Positions 1-10,044 of a stretch of 64,000 bases of DNA are shown piece by piece. Where the stretch lies: contig OX485808.1 in the NCBI GenBank assembly GCA_950295325.1, positions 43,423,180 through 43,487,179 of the forward strand, read 5' to 3'. Numbering within the stretch: position 1 is the first letter of the stretch; every line of letters starts with the position of its first letter. The stretch is from Polytrichum commune (lineage: Eukaryota > Streptophyta > Polytrichopsida > Polytrichales > Polytrichaceae). The notes under the pieces are model-generated. The model had not been told where the DNA came from. It saw only the letters and a list, made by a program, of their open reading frames with translations, and made no database searches. The translations under genes were made by a program, and so were the position numbers.

Positions 1-232
1 CAAACAATGAACTTGAGAACGATCCATATATCCGCCTCAAAATTGCTCCAAACTTTGGCGATGGCCCTGTAGACACATGAGCCGGGACCCCGTGAGCCTA
101 GTTTAGTTGAGAATGCGGGCCCCAATTCCCTTCGATTGGAGCGCATGCACCTGCCCTTCACAAACCGCACTTGTAACCGACACTGCCACCCTACTCACTT
201 CCCTTCCACATCTCATATGCAACAACTCTGAC

Positions 233-472
233 GGAGAGAGAGAGAGAGAAAGAAAAAGAAAAAGAAAGAGAGGCCATTATTGTAGATGAGCATACCTACC
301 ATTCACCCAACATTAAAGCCCCGAAATAATATGCATCCTAGAGGTTACTTTTTCAAGTTGATTCAACACCGGAACTAGTTTCAAAGACCCCGAATTAGTT
401 TACTTGTGGTTGTTTGAGATGAAACGACAACAAACTTGTAGGGGTCATGTTTCTATGTTGGATGGATGAGAG

Positions 473-509
<37 letters not shown>
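233..509. mobile_element. Family I inverted-repeat MITE with microsatellite ends
   Basis: The left arm runs from a GA-rich repeat (233-272) into CCATTATTGTAGATGAGCATACC and CACCCAACATTAAA. The right arm reads ATGTTGGATGGATGAGAGG and runs into (CT)n (475-509). Thus the GA and CT microsatellites are complementary ends of one element. Related copies are at 19274-19497, about 48134-48394 and about 52724-52950. Confidence 0.65.
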
Positions 510-510
<1 letters not shown>

Positions 511-1536
511 GCTCTAGGTCTGATTTGAACCAACTGACACCACACAATAAATTTTACCCTAAAAGGTTTTACCTTGGTACTAGGCAATGGCCAACTAAGG
601 ATGAACGACCATAGATCTGATGGTGCGAATCTACGGTCATAAACGATTACCTAATCGTATATTAAGAGGAAGCCCACTTGAGTACTTCCTTTCCAAGAGT
701 AAACCGTGGAAGCAGTTTACCTTAGGTAATTTTTGTGAGTAGGGTAAACAAGGTGGGAGCTTGTTGAAAGTGAAAGTGACTTACTACAAGCTGTGGATTC
801 TCAAATGGCCAAAGAACATGTAGAATACTCATTGAGAATAGTGAGTATTTCGGGATACAAAATGTATGATTATGCCTCATGTATTTGTGTGACATAGATA
901 ACAATTGGGTTTTGTTGTTATTCACCTCGTGTACGTTACTATCCCTCTCCGTGGACTTGGTTGGTGGCATGGGCACATGTGAGGCAGACCCTTCACAAGA
1001 TTGACGGCCTTATTAGGTTTTGTATACCATCTTATTACGAAATAGTGTGTATAGAGGAAGTAAACATTCCACAAGTTAGAAGGCATGTTTTACAATGATA
1101 CCTTGTTAATGACTTTGAAAGGCTCTTAGGTAGTCATATTCAACTTGATTTTGCATATGTTGGGCTTAAGTTACATATTGGTTTGGAAAGGATATACACT
1201 TGCAAACCATAGTGGTGTGAATACTCCAAGGTTATACATAGTGAAAGTGTTTTCAAAATGCTCCAAAGTGTAAAGGTTAAAATGTGCAATGTACTAACAA
1301 GGAGGGAAGATCCCACCCACCCTCCCAAGTTTTGATGGATACATAGATATATGAAAGAATGGAATGGCCTCTTGATAAAGAGGATGTTGTAGAAAGAAAT
1401 ATGCTTGAAAGTAAGCATAGCTTCACTCAAGAAATGCCCAGCTCTCTCTCTCTCTCTAAGCCTTTGATCACTCCCAACTCCGAAGATGGATGTAGTTTGG
1501 AATCCCAGCCTAACTTAGCTTCATGGCGGGTCTCCC
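510..1536. other. No gene recognised
   Basis: Short frames on both strands (722-976, 1140-1430, 1359-1685) have no motifs. A short CT run lies at 1443-1457. Confidence 0.45.
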
Positions 1537-1539
1537 TTA

Positions 1540-2596
1540 GGGCACACTTCCGTGTGCCGATGAAGTTGGCGAAAACCGCTAGATGTCAAAAATTTGGACC
1601 CCCCCCCCCCTCCACATTGAAGTGTGCGGTGATTTTCCTTGGAAAACAAAAGTCAACGGATGGTATGATTGTAGGGGACAGTTGAAATTTGAGAGGGGAA
1701 TTGACTCGAAACCTAGAAATAGACTTTCATTTGAGCAAGAAAAGTTATATTTTTGTAATCATGTTGCCGGCGAAGCAAAATGGAGCACACTTCCATGTGC
1801 CAGGCACTTTGGTGAAGCAAAGTGGATTTCGTCAACGTCGGTGAAGCTTTCGCTAGTATGTCCAAGCATCGTGATCATGGCCGAGAACTACAATGTGGAG
1901 TAGGGGGACCAACATATGAGAGAGTAGATTTGTCTTGTTATCCAACTTGCAAGTTGGAATGTGACTATCCTAGCACTTACCCATTTGTGACTAGATTGAC
2001 TTTATGTCTTGAGCTATTAAAATGAAAATAAATCCAAAACATATGAGAAATTCAGGCATAGTTTGAAGAAGTATATAACAACATGAATTTTTTTTAGTAA
2101 AATACAACAATATTGGGTTACACCAATTTTTCGTTATGGAAATCAAGCTTTTTCCACTAAGATGAACGTCAAATTTTGGGTTTCAAATAGACTCAGTGGT
2201 CAAGTCCCCCCCTACCCTAACTTCAACTATCCCCTACAAAAATGCCAACCGTTGACTTTTGCTTTTCTGAACATTTTAGCGCACACTTCCATGCCACAAA
2301 AGGGTCCAAATTTTTGCCACCTACAATGATATGTGCAATTTGGTTGCCTTCACCAATAGGTTGCCTCTTTACCCATGTAAATTATATTGGGTCAAAATCA
2401 AATCACGAAAACTCATAACATTGTTTACCAATCCCTTCGTCAACCACTCTAAAAAAAACAAGTTTTATGTATTTTGTTACTGTGATAACAAATACCCAAA
2501 ATAATGTGGATTACTGAAAGATTAGCGTGGAGGACCTAATTGCATATATCAATGTAGTGATTTTTGTCAACTTTGTCGGCACATGAAAGTGTGCCC
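1540..2596. mobile_element. PIF/Harbinger-like element with TTA duplications
   Basis: Ends GGGCACACTTCCGTGTGCC (left) and the complement GGGCACACTTTCATGTGCC (right) are flanked by TTA on both sides (1537-1539, 2597-2599), the PIF/Harbinger pattern. Each terminal repeat can itself fold (GGCACAC...GTGTGCC). Related GCACACTTCC motifs recur inside at about 1787 and 2283. The arms pair again further in, around 1585-1730 and 2185-2325 (AAAAGTCAACGG, TTGTAGGGGA). Small frames in it are not protein-like. A C-run of about 13 lies at 1598-1610. Confidence 0.75.
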
Positions 2597-2742
2597 TTAC
2601 ATACATACCAACGACTTCTAAGCCCGCCCTTCCACGGATGTCAACGGGGAACGTTTGATGTTCACACTAGAAACGGGATCCCCGTGGCTAGAGAACAGCA
2701 AGTCATTGACCCCACAACTTTGGATGTAAGTTAGGATGAAAC

Positions 2743-2745
<3 letters not shown>

Positions 2746-2774
<29 letters not shown>
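2746..2774. repeat. (AT)n microsatellite
   Basis: An uninterrupted AT dinucleotide run just before the family E repeat. Similar AT runs occur at 5168-5183, 10195-10218 and 37210-37225. Confidence 0.95.
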
Positions 2775-2791
2775 GGGCTCCTAAGTAGTGT

Positions 2792-3165
2792 CTGGAGAGG
2801 TTTTGGGCATAATCGGTCAAGATCTTAGTGTTTCCAAGTCCAACCGTTTACATGTTGACTTCTTTCGGTTTTTCTTTGTTTTTTTGAAATATATTCTACA
2901 TATTCCTCTACAATGATTGGTAATTTTCCTAAAGTCTTGAGCTTCAACCACTTTATTTCTCAAACCCAACCGGTTCATCTGTAACTAGCGGTTTGTTCTT
3001 CCCGTTCATTGCTCTTAAGTTTTTTTTGCTAGATACATAGACATTGATGCCCTGATCACACCAACCTTTTCCGTCTCGTTTTAGCCATGAAATTGTTGGG
3101 GATTATGTTTTAAAAAGTAGGTGTTGGACCACCACTTTTCACACTATTATAGTCAGAGATGTAAA
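2792..3165 (-). repeat. Family E 'AACCGGTT' dispersed repeat, copy 1
   Basis: Family E members are about 220-240 bp, begin ACGGGGAGAACCG, contain AACCGGTT-like boxes, GTAACCGGTTGGACTTGG and TAGGATCTCGACCG, and end CCTCCCCGG. Copy 1 is on the minus strand at 2792-3012. A further block, 3050-3165, is shared (inverted) with 4245-4350. Confidence 0.7.
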
Positions 3166-4145
3166 CAGATGGTGCCAAAAGCGGCTAGTGTGATTAGCCA
3201 ATGAGCCATGAATAGAAGGCCTGGCGTTGTCCACCCAAATCACCCATTTTGAACCATGTAACCCAAGACTTTAACAAATCAATTTCCTCAGTCGTCCGTG
3301 ACAGTCCTACACCAATTATCCCAATTACTCTATGTTACTATTTGGAGTTACGTAGTGCTATTACTGTTTATTGAGAATGTCATATTTTACCAACCAAAGT
3401 CATTTGTGTTCTATAATGTCCAAACAACCTATTGAACTTTGGTTGGTAAAAATCGAACTCCTGAGTCAAATGTTACTGCACTGCGTAACTCCAAATAGTA
3501 ACACACTTTAATTGGGATAATTAGTGTAGTTTTGAGCTTTCCTTTTGGTAGTTCTATTTTATTTCTCAGCGAATACTACCCACTGATAGGTGTCATAAAA
3601 CAAAAGGATGGAAAAAAAAACTCCCTAGTAACCATCACGGTAGGAGTGAGAGACACCATATACAAACATATAATACTAAATCTAAAAAAGCACTTAACAT
3701 TCTCAAAAACAACATTAAAAACCTTTTTAAATCCATACACCCAACCGCCATTAACTATCTCACATATCTAATCCTAAAGAAACAAAAAACTTGACCATCG
3801 ACAAGCACCAGTGATCCAACCACCATAATCTTGACATAAACAATACCAATACCCCCTCCCCCGCCATGAAGGCACTGTACCATACATTGCATTGTGGATA
3901 ATCATGATCAGTATAAAGAGGACAAGGTTCATATTCACAATGCAATGTGGTTTCCTAACACCTACCAAGGGGGCATTTAGTAAGAACTAACTCCCTATAG
4001 GCTGGTTGTTCATCCCAATTTAAACTCACTACACTAATTTGGGGCCTTTGATGCATGGGTTAATATTGCTAAAATCAACAACCTCCAAGTTCCACGATAA
4101 CAATCAACGTTTTCACCCTCCCCTCCCCTGGTTTGCCCTCCCCCT
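3166..4145. other. No gene recognised; short hairpin
   Basis: Apart from family F copy 1 I see no gene. A perfect 12-bp inverted repeat, CATTGCATTGTG at 3885-3896 with its complement at 3936-3947, is isolated. Confidence 0.5.
3307..3529. mobile_element. Family F TA-flanked MITE, copy 1
   Basis: After TA, the left end reads CACCAATTATCCCAATTA and the complement of the right end reads CACTAATTATCCCAATTA. The arms continue through TGTTACTATTTGGAGTTACG. TA flanks both ends, as in Tc1/mariner-derived MITEs. No coding frame. Confidence 0.75.
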
Positions 4146-4550
4146 TGGTACAATGAACGGGGAAAACCGACCGCTAGTTCCAAATGAACCGGTTGAGGGG
4201 CTGATCCCACAAGCCACCTCCAACACCACCCACCCATCATCTCCGGCTATAATAATGTGAAAAATGATGGACCAACATCTAATTTTGAACATAATCCCCA
4301 ACAATTTCACGGTTGGAACCGAACGGAAAGTTTGGTGTGATCGGGGCATGAGTTTGAGAAAATAACCGGTTGAAGTTCGAGACTTCCGGGGAAATTCACC
4401 CATCATTGTAGAGGCATCTATAAAACGCACCTCGAATCAATAAAGAGAAAACCCCGGAAGATGTCAACACGTAACCGGTTGCAGTTGGAATCACTACGAT
4501 CTCAACCGCTTATGCTCAAAATCCTCCCCGGACACCGCCTCGGTGGGTAA
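4146..4550 (+). repeat. Family E repeat, copy 2 (interrupted)
   Basis: It starts AATGAACGGGGAAAACCG and ends CCTCCCCGGACACCGCC. The middle (4200-4350) holds about 150 bp not in the short copies, including a block shared with 3050-3165. It lies in inverse orientation to copy 1. Confidence 0.65.
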
Positions 4551-5487
4551 GTGTTGTGAACAAATTAACACCAACGTTCCTTGTTCCCTTGTTCTTTATC
4601 TCTCGAGCGATTAATCCACACATCAATGTCATTAAAACTTCAAAAGAAAGAAAGAAAAGAAAAGAAAGAAAGAATCCATTCAGCGGGAGGGAGGAGAGGA
4701 TTGAAGTAACTTAGAGAGCTGGAAGTGCCCAGGTGGAGAATCTATGTTGCGAGTGTAAATAGTGATGAGGAGGAGGAGGAGGAGGAGGATGATGATGAAG
4801 AAGAAGGGCCATGGGGTGCCTTCCTCCTCCTCCTGCTTCTCCTGCTCCTCCTGCTCCTCCTGATGCTGCTGCTGCTGCTGCTGCTGCCCTAACATGCTTA
4901 AGCATGCAAGAGCGCTTGAATCCAGATTTTGACGCTAGTTTTTGGTGGGTTCAGGGAGCTTCATTATTGAGGAAATGATTGGCGTGTATTGAAGGAGGTG
5001 GTGCAAGGGAACGTGGAGTTGTTGAGTGACCTTAAAGGGAAGGTTCCGAGGGCCAGGCCACTCCACTTGCATGCGAGAGTGGCCACGGAGACGGGCCGCA
5101 TGCATTGATGAGGAATTCGTGTATGGGGGGGGGGGCACCGATTGATGCGGAGGGTAGTTTTTTATTTATATATATATATATATTTCGGTTTTGGCTGCGT
5201 TTCTTTTGTCTCGTCGCAATTGCTGCACCAGATTGGTCTTGTGGTTGGCATTTCTTCACTTCACGTGTATGTAGTTATAGATCTGGTGTAAATGGAGTGG
5301 CCGCCACTGAGATCTCGACCACAAAGCGCCGACGGGGAAAGTCCAAACCCGAACTCACAGTTTCAGGCGCGCGGTTGCAGGCAGGCAGCAGATTGATCGC
5401 CATTGAGTGAAGCCGGGTGGAGTACCTGCTTGAAGTTACAGTGCAAAGTGGATGGATGGGCCAGTGGAGGACAACGAGAGACACTCC
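4551..5487. other. Triplet-repeat-rich region without a supported gene
   Basis: A GAAA-type run lies at about 4640-4676, GAG/GAT/GAA triplets at 4767-4806, and CTC/CTG triplets at 4820-4888. The GAG and CTC tracts are complementary and could fold. Glutamine-rich and other short frames here come from the triplets. A G-run lies at 5126-5136. Sequence 4930-5450 is richer in GC than its surroundings and could be an old exon, but no frame supports it. Confidence 0.5.
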
Positions 5488-5620
5488 AAGCATGAGTCCC
5501 AGATAATTGACCTGCGTCACTAGAAAAACAAAAAAGCATATGAAAATCTACCGCAGGGATAGATTTGCGTAGTTTTTCTTAGTGACGCTGGGTGATTCCC
5601 AGGCTGGGACTCGTGTGCTT
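5488..5620. repeat. 133-bp imperfect hairpin element
   Basis: The left arm AAGCATGAGTCCCAG and CTGCGTCACTAGAAAAAC pairs with the right arm GTTTTTCTTAGTGACGCTG and CTGGGACTCGTGTGCTT. The loop itself contains AATCTA...TAGATT. It could be a tiny MITE or a hairpin precursor. Confidence 0.6.
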
Positions 5621-5720
5621 ATTAGTGAGACCTTTTTTAACAGCCGGAATTACTTGTGGCAACGCCAACTCTACATGCATTGGTTGTTTTTTACTGTTGC
5701 ATGATTTGGCTTCAGATTTT

Positions 5721-6345
5721 GAGGTGTATGGGTGTCACTCGGTTTGTTTTCCATGGACTTCTCCAACTTCTAGTGATTAGATTTACACGTTGAGACTTGT
5801 GGTGCATTAGCAAAATCTACCATGAAGCATTGAAAATAATCGAGTCTTTCTCCTTGGTTTAGTTATGGTTATCGGAAGTGCATGTGTGTTGATTCCTTCA
5901 TTGAATACATAGGTCTTTCTAATCGTGTTCATTATCGAGTGTTGAATAGTTAATAAAATCGTATGAAGGTGTAGTGGTTCAATCTCTTTTAAACCGTTTT
6001 TTTTTTTTTTTGCCTTTTGTTACTTTTGTAACTCCTACTTCTATTGCTTCCTTGATGTGGTGACTAATTACCTCTCCCTACAAAGATTATTTTTCTTCTA
6101 TTTGCGAAAATAATAAAGTAAAGTAAAAAAAAATGCCATGAGGATCTATGTACTAACTCAAAGAATCAACAAACATGCGCTTCCAATAACCATAACTAAA
6201 TCAAGGGAGATCTGGATTTCAATTTGATTTTTGCTTCAGTTTCGGTGTAGATTTGCTAGTGTAACGTACGTTTTTGTCGTGTAAATCTAACTGGTAAAAG
6301 TTGGAGAACATGGAAAACAGACCTAATAACACCTAGATAACTTGT
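5721..6345. mobile_element. Long-terminal-inverted-repeat element, family K
   Basis: Two inverted arms of about 190 bp (5721-5930 and 6150-6345) share TTTTCCATG, TCTCCAACTT, TAGATTTACACG, TAGCAAATCTAC and AACCATAACTAAA. Long arms with little interior recall Mutator-like or foldback elements. A T-run at 6000-6011 lies between the arms. No duplication seen. A partial copy is at 36505-36695. Confidence 0.6.
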
Positions 6346-6954
6346 AACAGTTTCTCAAGAGTTAGAGATCAGAGTGACAGTGCCATCTGCTTTGTGATGT
6401 GGATCGTTAATGGCACTCTCAATGTTATTAATATGTTTTCATGGGCAACTATAATACAATTTCATCGTCGTCAGGATAAGATTATTTGGACACTCACTGT
6501 ACATATTTATAACAAACTTCCGATCTTAGAAAACGGTGCACAATAAAGTATTCAGAAGGGGCACAAATAAATGTCACTAACTTAATTACATGATATGATG
6601 TATGCAGGCCTTAATCAAACACCAGTCTTTTGCCAACACTTATATTGAGTGGAAGGTGGCAAGGCTTATAATTAAAAACAGATATTTTAGTTTTTTATAA
6701 TAATAAAAAAGACACATGTCACAATGAGATTGGACTATGTGTTCAAAAGAAGGGTCACAAATTCAGTAGACAACACAATTGGGACAATGTATGTAGTGGT
6801 TTAAAGAGGAGGTGGACTATGTATTTTAATTATTGACCTCTTAAGCTAAGTACGTCTTATATAGTCACTTTTAACTTTATACCCACGTGTCATATGATTA
6901 ACAAATGCAAATTGTGTCCATGGCCATTTTCTTCATGATTTTAGGAGATAACAT

Positions 6955-7130
6955 GATCTTCTTATTCATTGTCCAAGAAAACTTGATTCTCTTTCTCACT
7001 AAATGATCATATAGGTCCCTCCAATTAAGTTAACAAATTTGGAGCACATACTCCTATCTCTTTTTGGTCACATGTCTTTTTGGTGTCCACTCGTAGACCC
7101 ACACCTTACCATAGATCAATCAAAAGAGGT
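6955..7130 (-). repeat. Family J dispersed repeat, minus-strand copy
   Basis: Family J runs through GTGTGGTTAGGTGTGGATC, GGACACCAAAAAGACATGTG, TTGTTAACCATTCTAAG, CATAATTGGGG, ACCTATATGACCATTTAATG and GATTTGCTAATCATCTTGCA. This copy holds the first half in reverse. The origin is unknown; I saw no terminal repeats or tail. Confidence 0.65.
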
Positions 7131-7470
7131 GTATGTTTAAGATGAGTGGGCCAAATTAGGTGCCGATCTCACCTCACAATTTTTGTATCTCAACTCCGAT
7201 TTTGACACTTGCAACGGCAACCTTCAAGATTCACAATTGACAACTATATGACGCAATTTGCAATCCCGTCCAACAACTAGAAGTGCATGTGAAGTTGGGA
7301 GTATCCATTATAGGACCACATAACTCAGGTTGTATCAACCTTAATGCCCAAGCAACCCACAATGGGCTTTTCAAATATGTTTTATGTATTTTGAAGCTAC
7401 CTATGTGTATTCTTACTTGTTTTTGTAAACCAATACCCTATCTAAGATTAGTTGTTGTGCCTATTGTACT

Positions 7471-7984
7471 CCCGGGTACGCAACTCCCGTATTATATGGT
7501 CCTGATTATAATCACTTATAATGCGTTTTAGTCCAATATTGAGTGATACAATTTGTTTTAATGTAGGAAACCCTTGTAGCCCTTCTAACAAGGAATCCAA
7601 AAGTGTAATTATATATAGGAAATGAATATATTTTGAAGCATATAATTGCATTAAAAACCTAATTATATGATTTTTTTAATACATGTACCATAGGTCAAAC
7701 TACCCAACTTTTTGGACTTTTTAATAAAATTTTAACATTGTGAATGATTTATAATTTTAATGGGAGGCTTAATAAATATGCAACCCAACTTTTTTTTCAT
7801 CTCATTTATTTAATTTGGTCTTCACCCAACTTTTTTTTCATCTCATTTTTTTTAATTTGGTCTTCACCCAACTTTTTGATCATTTTAATTTGATATAATT
7901 TGATATAATTTTCACAAAAGCCGTCCTCTAAGCCCTTTTAAGTACGATGCCCCCTGCGTATAATATGGGAGTTGCGTACCCAAG
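7471..7984. mobile_element. hAT-type MITE with 8-bp duplication
   Basis: The left end CCCGGGTACGCAACTCCC and the right end (complement CTTGGGTACGCAACTCCC) pair over about 26 bp. The 8-bp direct repeat ATTGTACT flanks both ends exactly (7463-7470 and 7985-7992). No coding capacity. The interior has a direct repeat of about 40 bp (CACCCAACTTTTTTTTCATC, about 7783-7866). It ends 26 bases before the Tc1/mariner element. The first three terminal bases differ between the ends. Confidence 0.82.
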
Positions 7985-8011
7985 ATTGTACTTCTCCAAT
8001 TGGTCTATATA

Positions 8012-9384
8012 CTCCTTGGTAAGATGACCATGGTAGTTTATGAACCTTCCTACCAATGTTACCATAGTGTTCAACCAATTCCATGAACCTTCTAAACTAG
8101 TTCATGATTCTTCTAAACTAACTTGACATGTGGCACACCTCAAAACCATGATAGTGGATCTTTACCTTTAGCAACTTCATGAAACTTCCAAACCAATTTC
8201 ATTAAAAAAATCACACTTTGTGGTTTTTGTATTCTCAACTTCTCAACGTCTTGCCTCCTCGTTTCGCATTCTTTGCCTTCTCGTCATTCATTGTCTTTTC
8301 TCCTTGTTCTATGTTTACTTGAAAGCATGTAGCCTTGACGTTGAATTTTCTTTGGTCTCTCATCACGGTACCTCAAAGTTGGAAGAATCTCTCCATCATA
8401 ACCTGGATGAAGTTTTTCAATTTTCACACCATGTATCTATCGGTTGTGCTTCAAAAGCCATTCGAAGTCAAGCTAGAATTACCCACAAGTTGACACGCTA
8501 TCAACCAAATGATTATAACAATGAAGAACAAGAACACCGTAGAGAGTGTATAGAGTGTTGTTAAAAGTTTTTAGAGCTCGGTGGCAGTATGGTTGATGTT
8601 GTATACATGGATGAGGTTGGCCTCAATTTAGATTTGACACGTCATTTTGGAAGGGCTCTTTGAGGACAAAAATGTCAACAAATTTGTCTAATTCAAAGGG
8701 GTTGAAATTCATCTTTGGTGGTTGCAATTGGTCATGATTGAGCCATTGCACATGATGTCACAATTGGTGCCTACAATACAAACAAGTTCTTAGAAATCAT
8801 TCAAACCTAGGTCATTCCTAGCCTTCATAGATACAGGTTCGTCCTCATGGATAATGTCCCATTTCACCGATCTCGTGAAATACAACAAGCTTTTGAAGAT
8901 GTTCAACACATCTACTTCCATTTGCCATCATGTAGTCCATTTCTCAATGATGCACAGTAGGTATTTGGACACATCGAAAGCCATGTCCAATGGAATGATC
9001 TCCAAAATCATCGAACACTAATAATGATGTACAAACAATCATTGCAAACATGGTCCAAGGTTGGATAAGAGAGGTCGATTGAAATTTTGGTAGAGCTAGT
9101 CATGGGGAGCGATTTTGAGAATCTTATACATGATGTTCCGTTCTTTGGAAATAAAGTTATATAGTTCATAAAACTGATTTTGTGACGTTGGGAATATGGG
9201 TACCAAATCGTGAAATTGTTCACAATATGTAGTGAAATTGGTTGAAAGTTAAAGTTCAATTGGTTGTGCATATAGTGAACTTGGTTCATGATTCCAATGA
9301 AATTGATAGAACCTATTGATAAATTAGTTTGTGAAATCATGAAATTGAGTTTGCAATTATATGATTTCATCTTACCAAAAGGAG
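8012..9384 (+). mobile_element. Tc1/mariner-superfamily DNA transposon, degenerate
   Basis: The ends read CTCCTTGGTAAGATGA on the left (from 8012) and the complement of CTCCTTTTGGTAAGATGA on the right (to 9384), with a 2-base indel between them. A TA dinucleotide sits immediately outside both ends (8010-8011 and 9385-9386), as expected for Tc1/mariner insertion at TA. The length of 1373 bp is typical of the superfamily. Subterminal regions of both arms carry several copies of AACCAATTTCA-like motifs in inverted orientation. The interior encodes a recognisable DDE transposase with many stops, described separately. Confidence 0.85.
8220..9165 (+). pseudogene. DD34E-type Tc1/mariner (DDE_3, IS630-like) transposase pseudogene
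   Basis: One reading frame from 8220 to about 9040 can be followed through internal stops (TAA 8562, TGA 8661 and others, TAG 8958). An N-terminal helix-turn-helix region (around 8370-8500) ends in LTRYQPNDYN. The catalytic part shows YMDEVGLNLDLTRHFGRA with the first Asp at 8610, RGxNSSLVVAIGHD, GAYNTNKF, and FVLMDNVPFHRS with the second Asp at 8850. It ends in LPSCSPFLNDAQ, where the expected Glu is Gln (8955). Exactly 34 residues separate the second Asp from that Gln, giving a DD34(E to Q) pattern. A further one-base shift is needed downstream to read GWIREV. Several stops are TGA or TAG where the family usually has Arg, Gly or Trp, consistent with C-to-T and G-to-A decay. The gene is dead. 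It lies inside matching terminal repeats. Confidence 0.85.
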
Positions 9385-9436
9385 TAGTTTGCCTTGAGTG
9401 TGAATAAGCATGAAAAATCAAAATATATACAAATAT

Positions 9437-10044
9437 GGGTGCAAGCATGGTAAAGTGGACCAAAAAATGCTCCAATATACTAAAACCTTCATTTTTCTGG
9501 TTAAAGGCCTAAAAGTAGTAGCAAAGCATTATTTAATTTGGGAATATTTTTTATGGTGACCTCTATTGTTGTGTTAAATACTCAAATGTAGAATATCAAG
9601 TTGAGATCTTCAATACTGAGCATCAAAAATGATGCTCAAAAGTAACATGGTTGAATATGGTTTTGGACGTAGATTTCATGACCTTAACTATTTTGAGGTT
9701 GGAATTTTTTTATAGTCCTTGAATTCATTATCTACTCGAGGGCATCCTCACAAAACTTTGTAAGAAACCATCAATTCAATGAAATTTTATCATACTTTAA
9801 ACAAATTTTAGATAGTCACTTGTTCAATATCACCTACTTGCCCACCACTTGCACCATCTTCTTAAATATGTAGGCGTTTCTTGAAATTGTTTTCGTCATC
9901 ATAATTTGCATGGCTTTGTAGATCAATATGTTCTTAAAATGTCTATGGTTTTTTTCTCCACAAAATTCAAAGTTAGTACATAAATCACTTTCACTTAACA
10001 TTAGGCAACGGTAAGGAGTTGTCCACTCTACCATGCTTGCACCC
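9437..10044. mobile_element. Inverted-repeat element, family G copy 1
   Basis: The left end GGGTGCAAGCATGGTAAAGT and the complement of the right end (GGGTGCAAGCATGGTAGAGT) match over 24 bp with one difference. A second copy in opposite orientation lies at 39793-40369 and shares interior motifs such as CTAACTTTGAATTTTGTG. I found no clear target duplication and no coding frame. It starts about 50 bp after the mariner element. Confidence 0.65.

Noticed and set aside
4680..4905. Glutamine-rich and hydrophobic minus-strand frames
   Set aside because: They are translations of CTG/CTC and GAG/GAT triplet tracts, with no conserved domain.
9008..9475. 155-residue minus-strand frame
   Set aside because: It lies antisense to the transposase remnant and the right arm of the mariner element, with no motif of its own.
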